In this document: piece after piece, positions 35,901 to 44,149 of the stretch
Position numbering within the stretch: the stretch's first letter is position 1
Layout: every line of letters begins with the position of its first letter
DNA from: Bdellovibrio sp. CG22_combo_CG10-13_8_21_14_all_39_27
Lineage (GTDB): Bacteria > Bdellovibrionota > Bacteriovoracia > Bacteriovoracales > Bacteriovoracaceae
Assembly: GCA_002786715.1 (NCBI GenBank)
Contig: PCTW01000082.1
Location: forward strand, 1-64,000
Length of the DNA: 64,000 nucleotides
Direction: 5' to 3'
The notes under the pieces: model-generated
Seen by the model: only the letters and a program-made list of their open reading frames with translations
What the model was told of the DNA's origin: nothing
Databases searched by the model: none
Made by a program: the position numbers and the translations under genes

Positions 35901-38900
35901 TCCATGGCATTCATGTTTGTTGAACACGTCGTCGTTATGATCTGAAATTGATCGGCATCAATGCCGACCAGAGTAGGAGGAGAGCACAGCTTTGATTTCC
36001 CACCGCTGGTGTTCGTGACTTTGAATACTTTGGAAGCTGAAGAATTCCCCATTCCGACTTTAAGGAAATCAAATTGAGCAGGATTAATAGGCATTTTTGC
36101 TATTATAGGAACACCTGTGGCGCTCAATGCACTTGAGATTGTTCCAATTAAGGGACAACTAAAATCTAATGAAGCCACCAGAGCATTAAGGTTCGTAGGA
36201 TGCGCGCTAACGTAAATGTTGCAAGATTGCCCAACATTGAGATGATCAGTGCAATTACTGACAGAGGTTAAGGCAAAATCACTAGCATTTAATCCAGATA
36301 AGCCTGGAGCAGAGCAAGAGGTAATATCGATTGGGCCAGGATTTGAAAGAGTAAAAGTATGCTGAGTTGAATAAGCTCCCAACGTAACATCACCAAAATC
36401 ATAAGCAAGTGGTGTCATGTTAAGAGTAGGATTTGCTGATTCAGCAATCACGGATGATTCGAGGCTGCCATTTGAACAAGTTCTGCGAAGAAGTGTAGAC
36501 TTCGATCCAAGGGTTGTTGGAATTGCTCTTAAATCGACAGTACATGATTGTCCTATTCCCAATGATGAAGTACATGTATCGCTTCCTGATACAATCTCAA
36601 ACTCCAAATTATGACCTGTTTCAAGAGTGTAAATCCCACAGCCAGTTGCTACAGCATCACCTGTATTTGTAAGGGTTACTGTCAAGTTTGGCGACGCTTG
36701 ATTATTGGCCACATAACCAAAATCAATCGGAGCAGGAGCTGTGCTTAAAATTGGGCCAATCCCCGTTCCTGTTAATGAAGCGGAAATCACTCCACCGATA
36801 GTGCAAGTTCGCTCTAAAGTGGCCGATTTAAGCAAGCGTGTCGTTGGAGAAAATTGGACATTAACAGAACATGTTCCCCCTTGAGGAGACATATTTCCAT
36901 CGGGACAGTTCACGATACTTAATGAGAATTGATCGGCGTCTACTCCAGAGATTATGGGAGTTGTACAACCGATTGCCGTTCCATCTCCTGTATTTGTTAT
37001 AGTAAATAATTGTGGTGTCGAACTCTGAGCGACCTCTATAGTTCCAAAGTCAAATGATAAAGGGGCTATTTCCAGATTAGGACTTACTCCTGTACCAGAA
37101 ATAGTTGAGACGATCTCACCACCCACGGTACAATTTCTTCTCAAATTAAGGGACTTCACTCCACCACTTTGTGGAATAAAATCGAGAGCAATATCACATG
37201 TGCTGTTCTGACCGACATTATTCGTTCCACAACCATCAAGAGAAATGGCAAAATCGCTAGTATCTCCATCAATAGTGGGCAAAGAGCAACCAGTAGCACT
37301 TCCAAAACCTGAGTTAGAAATAGTGAAATTTTGAGTCAATGAAGATCCAAGTGAAACGCCACCATAATCAAAAGCAAGAGGAGAAATACTCAATTCAGGA
37401 GTATTTGGTCTTGATTCAGCAATTATGCCATTACTCAGCGTCTTAACTGTTCCCCCAATGAGACATGTTCTTGTCAGCGATGCTTTAATAATCCCAAGTT
37501 GGTTAGGATTCGTCGTTACATCTACGGTACAAGTAGACATGGCCGGTAGGTCACTACTGCCACAATTATCTGCAGTAATTAAAAAATCATCAAAGTTTTT
37601 GCCAGTTAAATAAACCACTGAACATTTCTGTGCATCAGCATTGCCAAGGTTACTGATGGTAAATGTTTGCGTGTTATAGGTTGAGCCAATCGGCGCTGGT
37701 CCGAAATCGTAACTCACGGGAGAAAAAGATAATTCTGGCGTTGGAGATAAAACTTGAGATTGAACTTCAAGAACAGTTGTAACGAGGCCACCATTAACAC
37801 AATTCCTCGTCAAGTCGGCCGTTCTTAGATCAATTCCGGTCGGCTTTGCGCGAACATAGAGAGAACATTGACCAATATTTGCAGGAAGATCAGAAGCACT
37901 GCAATCATCGGCAACAATCTCAAACTCGCTTGGATGAGCTCCAGTTAAAGTAGCAGGAGAGCAGCCTGTAGCATCAGTGCCTCCGATATTATTAATCTTG
38001 ATTTCAAAAGTATCAGAAACTTCACCGATCAAGAGATTTCCAAAATCTAAATTTTCTGGAGAAATTTTAATAACTGGTAGTTGGTCCTCTCCAAATATGG
38101 TTAAACCATTGGCCACAGTACTTGCCACACCACCTTGAACACAGTTTCTAAATAAAGTGGCACTACGGGTTCCAATATCTTGGGCCGTCGCTTGCACCGA
38201 AACATCACATGACTGACCAGATGCCAATGAAGTGGTACCGCAACCATCACTCACAATAATAAAATCGGTAGGATTCGCCCCCAAGATGACGGGAGCTGAA
38301 CAAAATTGGGCCAATGATCCAGAATCATTTCTAAATTTGAAGACTTCGACTGCTGAAGGAACAGATAAGTTATATGTTCCATAATGAAAACTCGAAGGCG
38401 TGACATTAAGAACGGGATTTAGGGCAGAATAAGTGATTCCTTCTTTAGTCGTAGAAGCGGTACCTGAAGATGTGCAAGTGCGAGTTAAAGTCGCTTTCTT
38501 TTCTCCACTTGAAGTTGGTTTAGGTGCAATACGAACTTCGCATTCTCCAACTCTATCTCCAATCACTAATTCATCAAGCAAAGGTGTCGATTGTCCGGTT
38601 CCTGAATGTAAATAAGCACGAAATTTAAATTGTCCATTCGGGCCCAGCAAAGATATTTTTTGAGATATTGTTTGTGCGGTTGATGTTTGTGCGAGACTTT
38701 CATTGGAAAGTGTCCAAGCAAAACCATTCCAATATTTCCAAGTAACACCATTGTCGTCAGATAATAGGTATCGAATGAGATCTCCATTAATATATGTCGC
38801 GCGCTCTTTAAAATTCTTTAACGCTGAAGATAAAGAAATAGCAGTCGCGAGTTCCACATAAGGATTGTCCTGCGGATATGAGAGCCAATCTGACGCTACT

Positions 38901-40864
38901 GTGTAATTACTTGAATGTTGAATAGAACTAAACAGGGCCAGCTGCGAAACGGAAAAGTTAGAACTTAAACTAGCAATTCGATTTGAACCAATCCTAATTG
39001 TAGATGTCGAAACTCCTGAACGATTCACTGTCGCCACGACCGTCGGACCAAATTGAGTCCCATCGACAAAAAGACGTGTTTCTCCATTAACAAAATCCGC
39101 ATTTACTTCTAACTCATATTCTTGTCCTGCAACAGCATTAAAGATTCCAAATCCTGAAGTTGAAACGAGGACTCCCGTATTGTCCCATACGTATGCTTTA
39201 AGCTCTCCTGTGGTAGCATCATGATTAAGTTGAAAGCGGTTAACCTCTGAACTTGAACTCGCAAAAGAACCAAAAAAAGCTTGATTTGTACTTGGTGTAC
39301 CATTGTAATTTGGAATAATTTTGAGTCTCACGGCAACTAGTTGATCAAAATTGTCCTTCCCTGCCGGATCATAATCAACATAGCTTATATCATTGTGAGC
39401 AAGGTTTAAACTTCCACTGCTAATACCTGCTTGACCGACTGCTGTCCCCGTCAGAGAACCAAGGCCGATATCACCATCAATGCTGGAGTTGTAGCTAGCG
39501 TAAAATGTGGCAGTTGGGATATAGCCTTTCTTAAGGGCGACTGTTCCATTGGCGACTTCAATTTGAGAAGGATCACTCAGTGTAAATCCAATCGAATTAT
39601 CAAAAGAATACGTCGTATTTCCACCCGAGAGTAAAATCAGATCACTTGTTCCACAAAAATCCTCCACGATAGAAAATTCATCTTTATCTTGATCGGCCAA
39701 AGCTGGTGCACTACAGCCAGTAATAACTTGTGATCCACTGTTTTGAAAAACAAAAGAAGTACTTGAGCTGCTTGTTTCCCCAACCATTGTAGGAGCAAGC
39801 GCTGCTTCGAGAGGAGAAACAGACATCAAGGAAGCATCCGTTGCTGTAAAGGAAATTCCTTGATCGATTGTTTTGACCAAGCCACCAACCGTACAATTCA
39901 TTGAAAGAGTCAGATTTTTGGGACCAATCGTTTGAGGTTTAGCCTTCAATTGAACAGAGCAATAGCCACCTTCAGCAACGAGTATTGAAACCGAACAAGA
40001 GTTAAATGAAACTTCAAAATCAGAGGTATCGCCAACTAATTGTGCCGCCGAACATCCAGTGGCATCTGCTCCCCCCTCATTAACGAAGGCAAACACTTCG
40101 GGATTGGAAACTGAGCCGATAGGAGTATCGGCAAATACTTTTCGATCTGGATAAAGGGATACGGCTGGAATTTTTGGAGTACTGCTACAGTATTTATGAG
40201 TGCTCTTAATAATTGTATTATTTGAAAAGATAATATCATCACAAACTTCAAAAGAAGTACCCTCAGATAAAATTTTAGCATTACCAGAAACTTGAGTTTT
40301 CCCATGAACTTTAATTGAAATAAGATTAGCATTTGGTATTTCGAATTTACTTTTTGGAAGTGCGTCGATCGGACCAACATAGGCATTTTCGGTTAAGCGT
40401 GCCTGACCGTAAACTTCAGAGAATATGACGATAGAGTTGCCTCTTAAAACAGCTTGACCGTAAATAAGTGAGTTCGTAACATCAACATCGTCGTATAATT
40501 TTGCCTGGCCATAAATCCTAGACAAATCTATTGATAATAATCCCCTCGCATTTGTTCCATCCAGAAAAGCATTGCCTTCCACAATTGAATTTAATTGAAT
40601 CGAGACCTTGCCTTTAACATAGCTAAAGCCAGCAACTTTTGAACCGCCATCAATAGTGACAGAAGAACCATCGACTGTTGCGTAGTCACAAACCATGGAA
40701 TCAGCACCAATATGAGGATCGCCTATTATTTTCGCAGAGTCAGAAACAAATCCTCCACCATTTTCATGAAAATGACCTGGCTGTCCGTTGCAAGGCTTAA
40801 CTTGCGCGAATAGCGGGAAGGAAAAGACAATAAAACACACTGCAAGCAATTTTTGCTTGATCAT
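32948..40864 (-). CDS. Beta-helix operon gene 1: giant secreted protein with cap/helix, about 18 Cys-bearing ASH/HYDIN-like domains and inserted LamG-like domain
   Basis: A 2638-aa exported protein, first in the operon. Signal peptide about 1-20; cap Cys25-Cys59; irregular hexapeptide helix to about 210; then about 17 full and one degenerate ASH/HYDIN-like (choice-of-anchor-D type) units of about 105-115 residues. Each unit carries four spaced cysteines (G-C-S near strand 4, a second after F-x-I, a third in S-C-x-V, a fourth in R-x-C-x-x-G-G), probably two disulfides. Unit 2 is split: a LamG/concanavalin-like domain (about 450-765) lies between its second and third cysteines. The C-terminal ~80 residues resemble a fragment of an RCC1 blade. 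The ATG at 40864 has GGAG six bases upstream; an ATG 19 codons earlier adds non-signal residues. Confidence 0.82.
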   Translation of the reverse strand: MIKQKLLAVCFIVFSFPLFAQVKPCNGQPGHFHENGGGFVSDSAKIIGDPHIGADSMVCDYATVDGSSVTIDGGSKVAGFSYVKGKVSIQLNSIVEGNAFLDGTNARGLLSIDLSRIYGQAKLYDDVDVTNSLIYGQAVLRGNSIVIFSEVYGQARLTENAYVGPIDALPKSKFEIPNANLISIKVHGKTQVSGNAKILSEGTSFEVCDDIIFSNNTIIKSTHKYCSSTPKIPAVSLYPDRKVFADTPIGSVSNPEVFAFVNEGGADATGCSAAQLVGDTSDFEVSFNSCSVSILVAEGGYCSVQLKAKPQTIGPKNLTLSMNCTVGGLVKTIDQGISFTATDASLMSVSPLEAALAPTMVGETSSSSTSFVFQNSGSQVITGCSAPALADQDKDEFSIVEDFCGTSDLILLSGGNTTYSFDNSIGFTLSDPSQIEVANGTVALKKGYIPTATFYASYNSSIDGDIGLGSLTGTAVGQAGISSGSLNLAHNDISYVDYDPAGKDNFDQLVAVRLKIIPNYNGTPSTNQAFFGSFASSSSEVNRFQLNHDATTGELKAYVWDNTGVLVSTSGFGIFNAVAGQEYELEVNADFVNGETRLFVDGTQFGPTVVATVNRSGVSTSTIRIGSNRIASLSSNFSVSQLALFSSIQHSSNYTVASDWLSYPQDNPYVELATAISLSSALKNFKERATYINGDLIRYLLSDDNGVTWKYWNGFAWTLSNESLAQTSTAQTISQKISLLGPNGQFKFRAYLHSGTGQSTPLLDELVIGDRVGECEVRIAPKPTSSGEKKATLTRTCTSSGTASTTKEGITYSALNPVLNVTPSSFHYGTYNLSVPSAVEVFKFRNDSGSLAQFCSAPVILGANPTDFIIVSDGCGTTSLASGQSCDVSVQATAQDIGTRSATLFRNCVQGGVASTVANGLTIFGEDQLPVIKISPENLDFGNLLIGEVSDTFEIKINNIGGTDATGCSPATLTGAHPSEFEIVADDCSASDLPANIGQCSLYVRAKPTGIDLRTADLTRNCVNGGLVTTVLEVQSQVLSPTPELSFSPVSYDFGPAPIGSTYNTQTFTISNLGNADAQKCSVVYLTGKNFDDFLITADNCGSSDLPAMSTCTVDVTTNPNQLGIIKASLTRTCLIGGTVKTLSNGIIAESRPNTPELSISPLAFDYGGVSLGSSLTQNFTISNSGFGSATGCSLPTIDGDTSDFAISLDGCGTNNVGQNSTCDIALDFIPQSGGVKSLNLRRNCTVGGEIVSTISGTGVSPNLEIAPLSFDFGTIEVAQSSTPQLFTITNTGDGTAIGCTTPIISGVDADQFSLSIVNCPDGNMSPQGGTCSVNVQFSPTTRLLKSATLERTCTIGGVISASLTGTGIGPILSTAPAPIDFGYVANNQASPNLTVTLTNTGDAVATGCGIYTLETGHNLEFEIVSGSDTCTSSLGIGQSCTVDLRAIPTTLGSKSTLLRRTCSNGSLESSVIAESANPTLNMTPLAYDFGDVTLGAYSTQHTFTLSNPGPIDITSCSAPGLSGLNASDFALTSVSNCTDHLNVGQSCNIYVSAHPTNLNALVASLDFSCPLIGTISSALSATGVPIIAKMPINPAQFDFLKVGMGNSSASKVFKVTNTSGGKSKLCSPPTLVGIDADQFQIITTTCSTNMNAMDSCEIEVASTPTTLGAKTARIERECIVGGKAIADIKSLSESANPMISFLQSSYQFPKVQVLSTGQVFYAKVRNNGPGMASSCTPASLVGGNASEFSIIDDQCSSNNLSAQSVCLIAIESRTISIGPKSTSLVRDCGIGGTASMQLSAIAEGSDSHLSFSKVEHDFLSIGVNHASQILNLSFTNLGTGSARSCSAPLLTGADVTSFTIVQETCSTQDLGPKESCQVQVMAAPVSLGQKNAILSRTCGFGGTGQTSLKVTGVSANSEQGVTPSTFAFGDSTTGQNSKQQVFKFTNNGVASLLNCSATIIQGANASDFSIVSDSCLSTLNAHESCQVVVEARPASTGVKVAQLSHACGIGGDATASLSVEGKLEESALIANQSQINFGSIVSGQATKEIDLVITNSSSGVARSCISPVLSGINASDFSISRDTCGTEDLGASQACHVGITAHPSSLGQKVASLDYSCALGGSVSIDLKANSISGVLSLTVNPPSYQFPPTVVGNSSSLKKITFNNLGEGKVSGCSAPTLTGIDAADFELEVDQCLTNDLDAGSSCFVQVYAKPQSIGLKSATLERVCAIGGTVSSNLTTFAKLGNSALSFSPSEHDFLVVGENQISKQQVFKVINNGPGPVKGCSAPVLEGVDAAEFSIITLSEKSCGTNDLAPGDYCQFAIESAPTSLTKKEAQVRRTCSIGGSVTANLHSMGKLLPSSIVMAPKAFNFQNVGVGYQSPERVFTFLNNGTGYLRGCSNPQLTGSNSIEFSIDYTSLLKPCSSVTELAPGDFCQGSISSIPSELLGERTAQVSFSCTKGGSIQGDLYANGIDPDFPTLLLRPQVLKLSKNETSIIEIFNIGFADALDCAPLSLVGRDSKNLVLLDNDCRDQKIQEGESCSIKIRAKSEIDKAFGFQKCGDFTGMNTVISNRKEMSRSLTEPINWIDDCSLTNEGEVHCFDKVQRKDSAIKKLPFIKEMYKKNNKLCFKTLTNNEICQ

Positions 40865-40921
40865 TCTGTTCTCCATTAAAGGAAGTAAATTTTTTTGTAA
40901 AAAACTACTCAATTCATCCAT

Positions 40922-40973
40922 GAATTGAAGAAACCACTTCTTACGAACGTAAGAAAAAAGTGAAATTCAATTC
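40922..40973 (-). promoter_or_regulatory. Three-tier stem-loop at the head of the beta-helix operon
   Basis: On the minus strand an 8-bp outer stem (GAATTGAA at 40973-40966 with TTCAATTC at 40929-40922), a CAC/GTG middle stem and an 8-bp inner stem (TTCTTACG/CGTAAGAA, 40955-40938 with a 2-nt loop) can stack. The predicted transcription start is about 40979, so the fold would be the first ~50 nt of the leader, about 58 nt before the ATG. As DNA the 18-bp inner palindrome could also be an operator. There is no following T run, so it is not a terminator. Confidence 0.6.
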
Positions 40974-40985
40974 TTGAGTCACAAA

Positions 40986-41015
40986 AGTATAAGAACAATA
41001 AAAAGTGATGGTCAA
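40986..41015 (-). promoter_or_regulatory. Promoter of the beta-helix operon
   Basis: On the minus strand TTGACC (41015-41010), 18 nt, TATACT (40991-40986), each five of six bases from the sigma-70 consensus. It is the best promoter-like pair in the gap and points at the eight-gene operon. Confidence 0.6.
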
Positions 41016-41022
41016 TAAATTT

Positions 41023-41045
41023 GATGGTTAATTTTTTTAACCATC
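41023..41045. repeat. 9-bp inverted repeat just upstream of the operon -35 box
   Basis: GATGGTTAA (41023-41031) and TTAACCATC (41037-41045), perfect arms with a 5-nt T loop. It lies 7 bp upstream of the -35 of the beta-helix promoter, where activators bind, and 47 bp after the kinase operon stop, where a terminator could be. On the minus strand no clean T run follows, so the operator reading is slightly preferred. Confidence 0.5.
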
Positions 41046-41092
41046 GACAAACCTAACTCTTTAAATTTGCTGAAATCGAATAATATCAGAAG

Positions 41093-42232
41093 TTAACTCT
41101 CCCCTTTTAATGGCAGCTCAATTCTAAATGTTGAAAACTCATCGCTATCGACATAGTGAATTTCACCAGAGAGTTTTTGCGTAATATTGCTTTTGACAAA
41201 AGAAAGTCCCATGCCCATTCCCGACTCTGAGGTTAAATTTTTGGTCGAAAAATTAGGCTCAAACAAATAGGGGATATTGTCTTCATTTACGCCTGGCCCT
41301 GAGTCGATAACATCCAAAATTAATTTGTCAGTAGTTTCAATGGCGCTCAGTTCAATCCACCTCTCAATACAATTCTGTTCAACGATGGAATGCATGGCAT
41401 TTGAAACCAGATTAACTAACGATTGCAGGATAATGATTTCACTCCCAAAAATGGTAAGGTTGGGCTCACAATTATACTTAAGAGTAATTTTGTTAATCGC
41501 AAATTTCTGGCCGAAGTATTGCTCTATTGACTTAAACAAGTCATCCACCTTAATGCGCTCAAATTCGATTTTTGTGTCATTTGCTATGAGTTTTCGATAT
41601 TGATTGGCCAGCTTCTCTATTCTTTGAGCACCAAGATAACCTCTCTTTGAAAAGTCGTTAATTTTTGCCATAAGCTCATCTTCCAAGGAGTTTGAAGAGA
41701 ATTCTTCAATTCCCATAAAGCTCATCAAAACGATTGAATTGAAATTGCTGAGGTCATGAATAAGACCTCCCGCGACTTCCCCCATTTGCATCATCTTCTC
41801 TTTTGACTTAATTCTTTCAAATTCTTTTTTGAGAAGAAGCTCAAACTCCTGACGGACAATGGCTACTCTAATGGCATAATCCAATTGAACCTTGTTAAAG
41901 GGCTTGGGTAAAAAACCATACATCAAAGTTTGGGTTGCATTTTGAAAGACCTCAGAGTCCATATTGCCAGTGATGTAAATAATCGGAACATTACTTCGAT
42001 CTTTCACTTTTGTCGCAAAATCCACACCACTCATCTCTCCAGGTAAATTTATGTCAAGCAACAGAAGTTCAACCTCTCCACTGGCCAGATCCTTTTCCAG
42101 AGGTTCGAGTTCAATCTTCTCATAAGAGTTAAGCACCACATGCCCCAAGGCCTGAAGTAAGAGCTCTAAATTTCTTCGTACCACAGCATTATCTTCAACG
42201 ATAATTATCTTCTTAGATAGATTCTCTTTCAT
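41093..42232 (-). CDS. Receiver-histidine kinase hybrid (REC + HisKA/HATPase)
   Basis: A 379-aa cytoplasmic protein. Residues 8-125 are an intact receiver (V-E-D-N, L-L-L-D-I-N-L-P with the acceptor Asp, L-P-K-P-F); residues 145-375 are a kinase core with G-L-I-H-D-L-S-N-F (H box), L-V-S-N-A-M-H-S (N box), D-S-G-P-G-V (G1) and G-M-G-M-G-L-S-F-V-K (G2). No transmembrane segment or DNA-binding output. It follows the PAS kinase gene by 9 nt and probably acts after it in a phosphorelay. It ends just upstream of the beta-helix operon promoter. Confidence 0.9.
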   Translation of the reverse strand: MKENLSKKIIIVEDNAVVRRNLELLLQALGHVVLNSYEKIELEPLEKDLASGEVELLLLDINLPGEMSGVDFATKVKDRSNVPIIYITGNMDSEVFQNATQTLMYGFLPKPFNKVQLDYAIRVAIVRQEFELLLKKEFERIKSKEKMMQMGEVAGGLIHDLSNFNSIVLMSFMGIEEFSSNSLEDELMAKINDFSKRGYLGAQRIEKLANQYRKLIANDTKIEFERIKVDDLFKSIEQYFGQKFAINKITLKYNCEPNLTIFGSEIIILQSLVNLVSNAMHSIVEQNCIERWIELSAIETTDKLILDVIDSGPGVNEDNIPYLFEPNFSTKNLTSESGMGMGLSFVKSNITQKLSGEIHYVDSDEFSTFRIELPLKGES

Positions 42233-42241
42233 ATAATCTCC

Positions 42242-44149
42242 TTAGTCACATGACGATCTGAGAACAATCGCAAATGTTGTATTCTTCTCGTCTTTGTCAT
42301 AATAAATTTTACCATTAAAAAAACCTACAATTTCCTTGCATATCGCCAGTCCAAGACCTGAACCTTCTGATAAATCTTTCGTTGAAAAGAAAGAATCAAA
42401 CATTTGATTCTTTGCTTCTCCTGAAATACCCTCTCCTGAATCTTGAAAGCGAATGAGAACTTCTTCTGCCTTCTCATTTTTCTCAATATGAATTTTGATC
42501 CATTTCTCTTTCAGTCCCTTTATCGCAAAGACACTGTTGCTGATCAAGTTTATAAAGATTTGGGCCAATAGTATGTGCTGGCCAAAAACGTAAACGTCCA
42601 TAGCTGCAGGATCGAAATGAACCTCGACGTTATTGCCTCTAATCGATTTCTCACTTAGCTTCACGGCATGCGAAATAACACTTTCCAGATGAGACGTATC
42701 GTCCTGAGAAGGAGTATCCTCACTTGATCTAGCCAGCTGTTTAATCAGGTTATTAAGCTCGATCATTTCATTTAGGGTTTCTCTTATATGATTGAACTGC
42801 TCAATCACAAGAGGATTTCTCTTGCTCTCATCCTCTAATGCCATTTCGAGAAGTTCAGCAGAACTTAAGAGAGCACTAATAGGAGTACTGTATTGATGTG
42901 AAAGAGAGGCACTCATTCGACCGATGCCAGCGACGCTCGCAGCATGAAATTGCTTCATTTTATTTTCAAGCTCAATTTCTTTGGTAATATCAAATCTTAA
43001 AGCGGCATATCCTTCAATCTCACCATAGCGATTTTCAATGGGGGCGATGACTGAATAAACCCAATAAGGTGATTGATCTTTTTTCTTATTTTTTATTTTA
43101 CCGATCCAAACCTTTCCGTCTTTTAAGCAATCCCACATCTGTTTGAAAAACTCTTTCGAATGGGTTCCACTATTAATAATTCGGTGATCATTTCCATAAA
43201 GCTCTTCTTTTGAATATTGCGATATCTCCTGGAACATTTCGTTGGCATAAGTAATTTTTCCGTGTTTATCCGTGATACTAAAAATGGTCGATGAATCAAT
43301 GAACTTGCGATAAAAAAGACCGAGGTTGTAATACTCATCAAGTCCCGCTTTAATTCTGCGGTAAAGAGATGATAAAAGGATAAAGATCAGCACACATCCA
43401 AAAGCAATGCCGATAATATACTTTCTCTCCGACCTCACATCAAAAATAGCGCTTAACTTCCATGAAAAACTGGTCAACGAGGCGAGATGGGGCTCTTTTC
43501 CACTGGGAGAAACTTCTATGATCTTGACCAGTCTTCCCTGAAGATAGGCCAATAGCCCTTCATTCGATGGAATTTCAGCAATTGATATCTCAAAATCTTT
43601 GATCCCATCCAAAATCTCTTTGATATAATCGCTCGAAATATTTAAAACGAGATAACCCCCGTTGTTCAGGCGCGTTCCCACACGAAAGGTGATCTCCTCG
43701 TTAATGACAACTCCATTTTCAATATTGTTATCAATGGGGCCGACGTATATTTGGTCATCCTGTATTTTCTTTAACTCTTGAAAGTAATAGCGCTCCCCTT
43801 TATTTTGCAGTTGATCCTTGCTCACCTCGACAAAGCTCGTTCCGTAATGATTGAGTCGATAAAGCTCTTGTCCAGCGGAGTTCAAAATTCGAACTTGAGA
43901 ATACAGAGGAGAAAGTTTTGCAAATTCATAGAGGGTGCTGCGAGGTTTATTTGAGAGATATTTTATATCCCTCACTGAATTAAAAAGTGTATTTCTGAGT
44001 GAAGTACTTAAAATCTGAGAGCCTCTAATAATAGAACTCTCTGTTTGTGCAGTTCCAACACGATAGAGGTAGGTAAATAAAGCAATCGTTACAAATCCAA
44101 TTAAACAATAAAAAATGATCTGCTCGCGCAGAGATTTACTTAATTTCAT
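42242..44149 (-). CDS. Membrane sensor histidine kinase with periplasmic sensor and PAS domain
   Basis: A 635-aa inner-membrane kinase: TM1 about 10-28, a periplasmic Cache-like region (about 35-235), TM2 (about 243-265, I-I-G-I-A-F-G-C-V-L-I-F), a PAS domain (about 275-395, with I-T-Y-A-N-E-M-F and an aerotaxis-type E-E-L-Y-G-N-D-H-R), a HisKA segment with S-L-S-H-Q-Y-S-T-P, and an HATPase with L-I-S-N-S, D-S-G-E-G-I and G-S-G-L-G-L-A-I-C-K. The ligand is unknown. First gene of a two-gene signalling operon next to the beta-helix operon on the same strand. Confidence 0.9.
   Translation of the reverse strand: MKLSKSLREQIIFYCLIGFVTIALFTYLYRVGTAQTESSIIRGSQILSTSLRNTLFNSVRDIKYLSNKPRSTLYEFAKLSPLYSQVRILNSAGQELYRLNHYGTSFVEVSKDQLQNKGERYYFQELKKIQDDQIYVGPIDNNIENGVVINEEITFRVGTRLNNGGYLVLNISSDYIKEILDGIKDFEISIAEIPSNEGLLAYLQGRLVKIIEVSPSGKEPHLASLTSFSWKLSAIFDVRSERKYIIGIAFGCVLIFILLSSLYRRIKAGLDEYYNLGLFYRKFIDSSTIFSITDKHGKITYANEMFQEISQYSKEELYGNDHRIINSGTHSKEFFKQMWDCLKDGKVWIGKIKNKKKDQSPYWVYSVIAPIENRYGEIEGYAALRFDITKEIELENKMKQFHAASVAGIGRMSASLSHQYSTPISALLSSAELLEMALEDESKRNPLVIEQFNHIRETLNEMIELNNLIKQLARSSEDTPSQDDTSHLESVISHAVKLSEKSIRGNNVEVHFDPAAMDVYVFGQHILLAQIFINLISNSVFAIKGLKEKWIKIHIEKNEKAEEVLIRFQDSGEGISGEAKNQMFDSFFSTKDLSEGSGLGLAICKEIVGFFNGKIYYDKDEKNTTFAIVLRSSCD

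Noticed and set aside
22126-40864. Trimeric autotransporter or Bdellovibrio MAT fibre family
   Set aside because: No C-terminal YadA-type anchor, no stalk or intramolecular chaperone signature was seen; the proteins carry ordinary signal peptides and hexapeptide repeats.
41023-41045. Inverted repeat as terminator of the kinase operon
   Set aside because: The stem is AT-rich and on the minus strand the downstream sequence has no clean T run; kept only as a possible operator.
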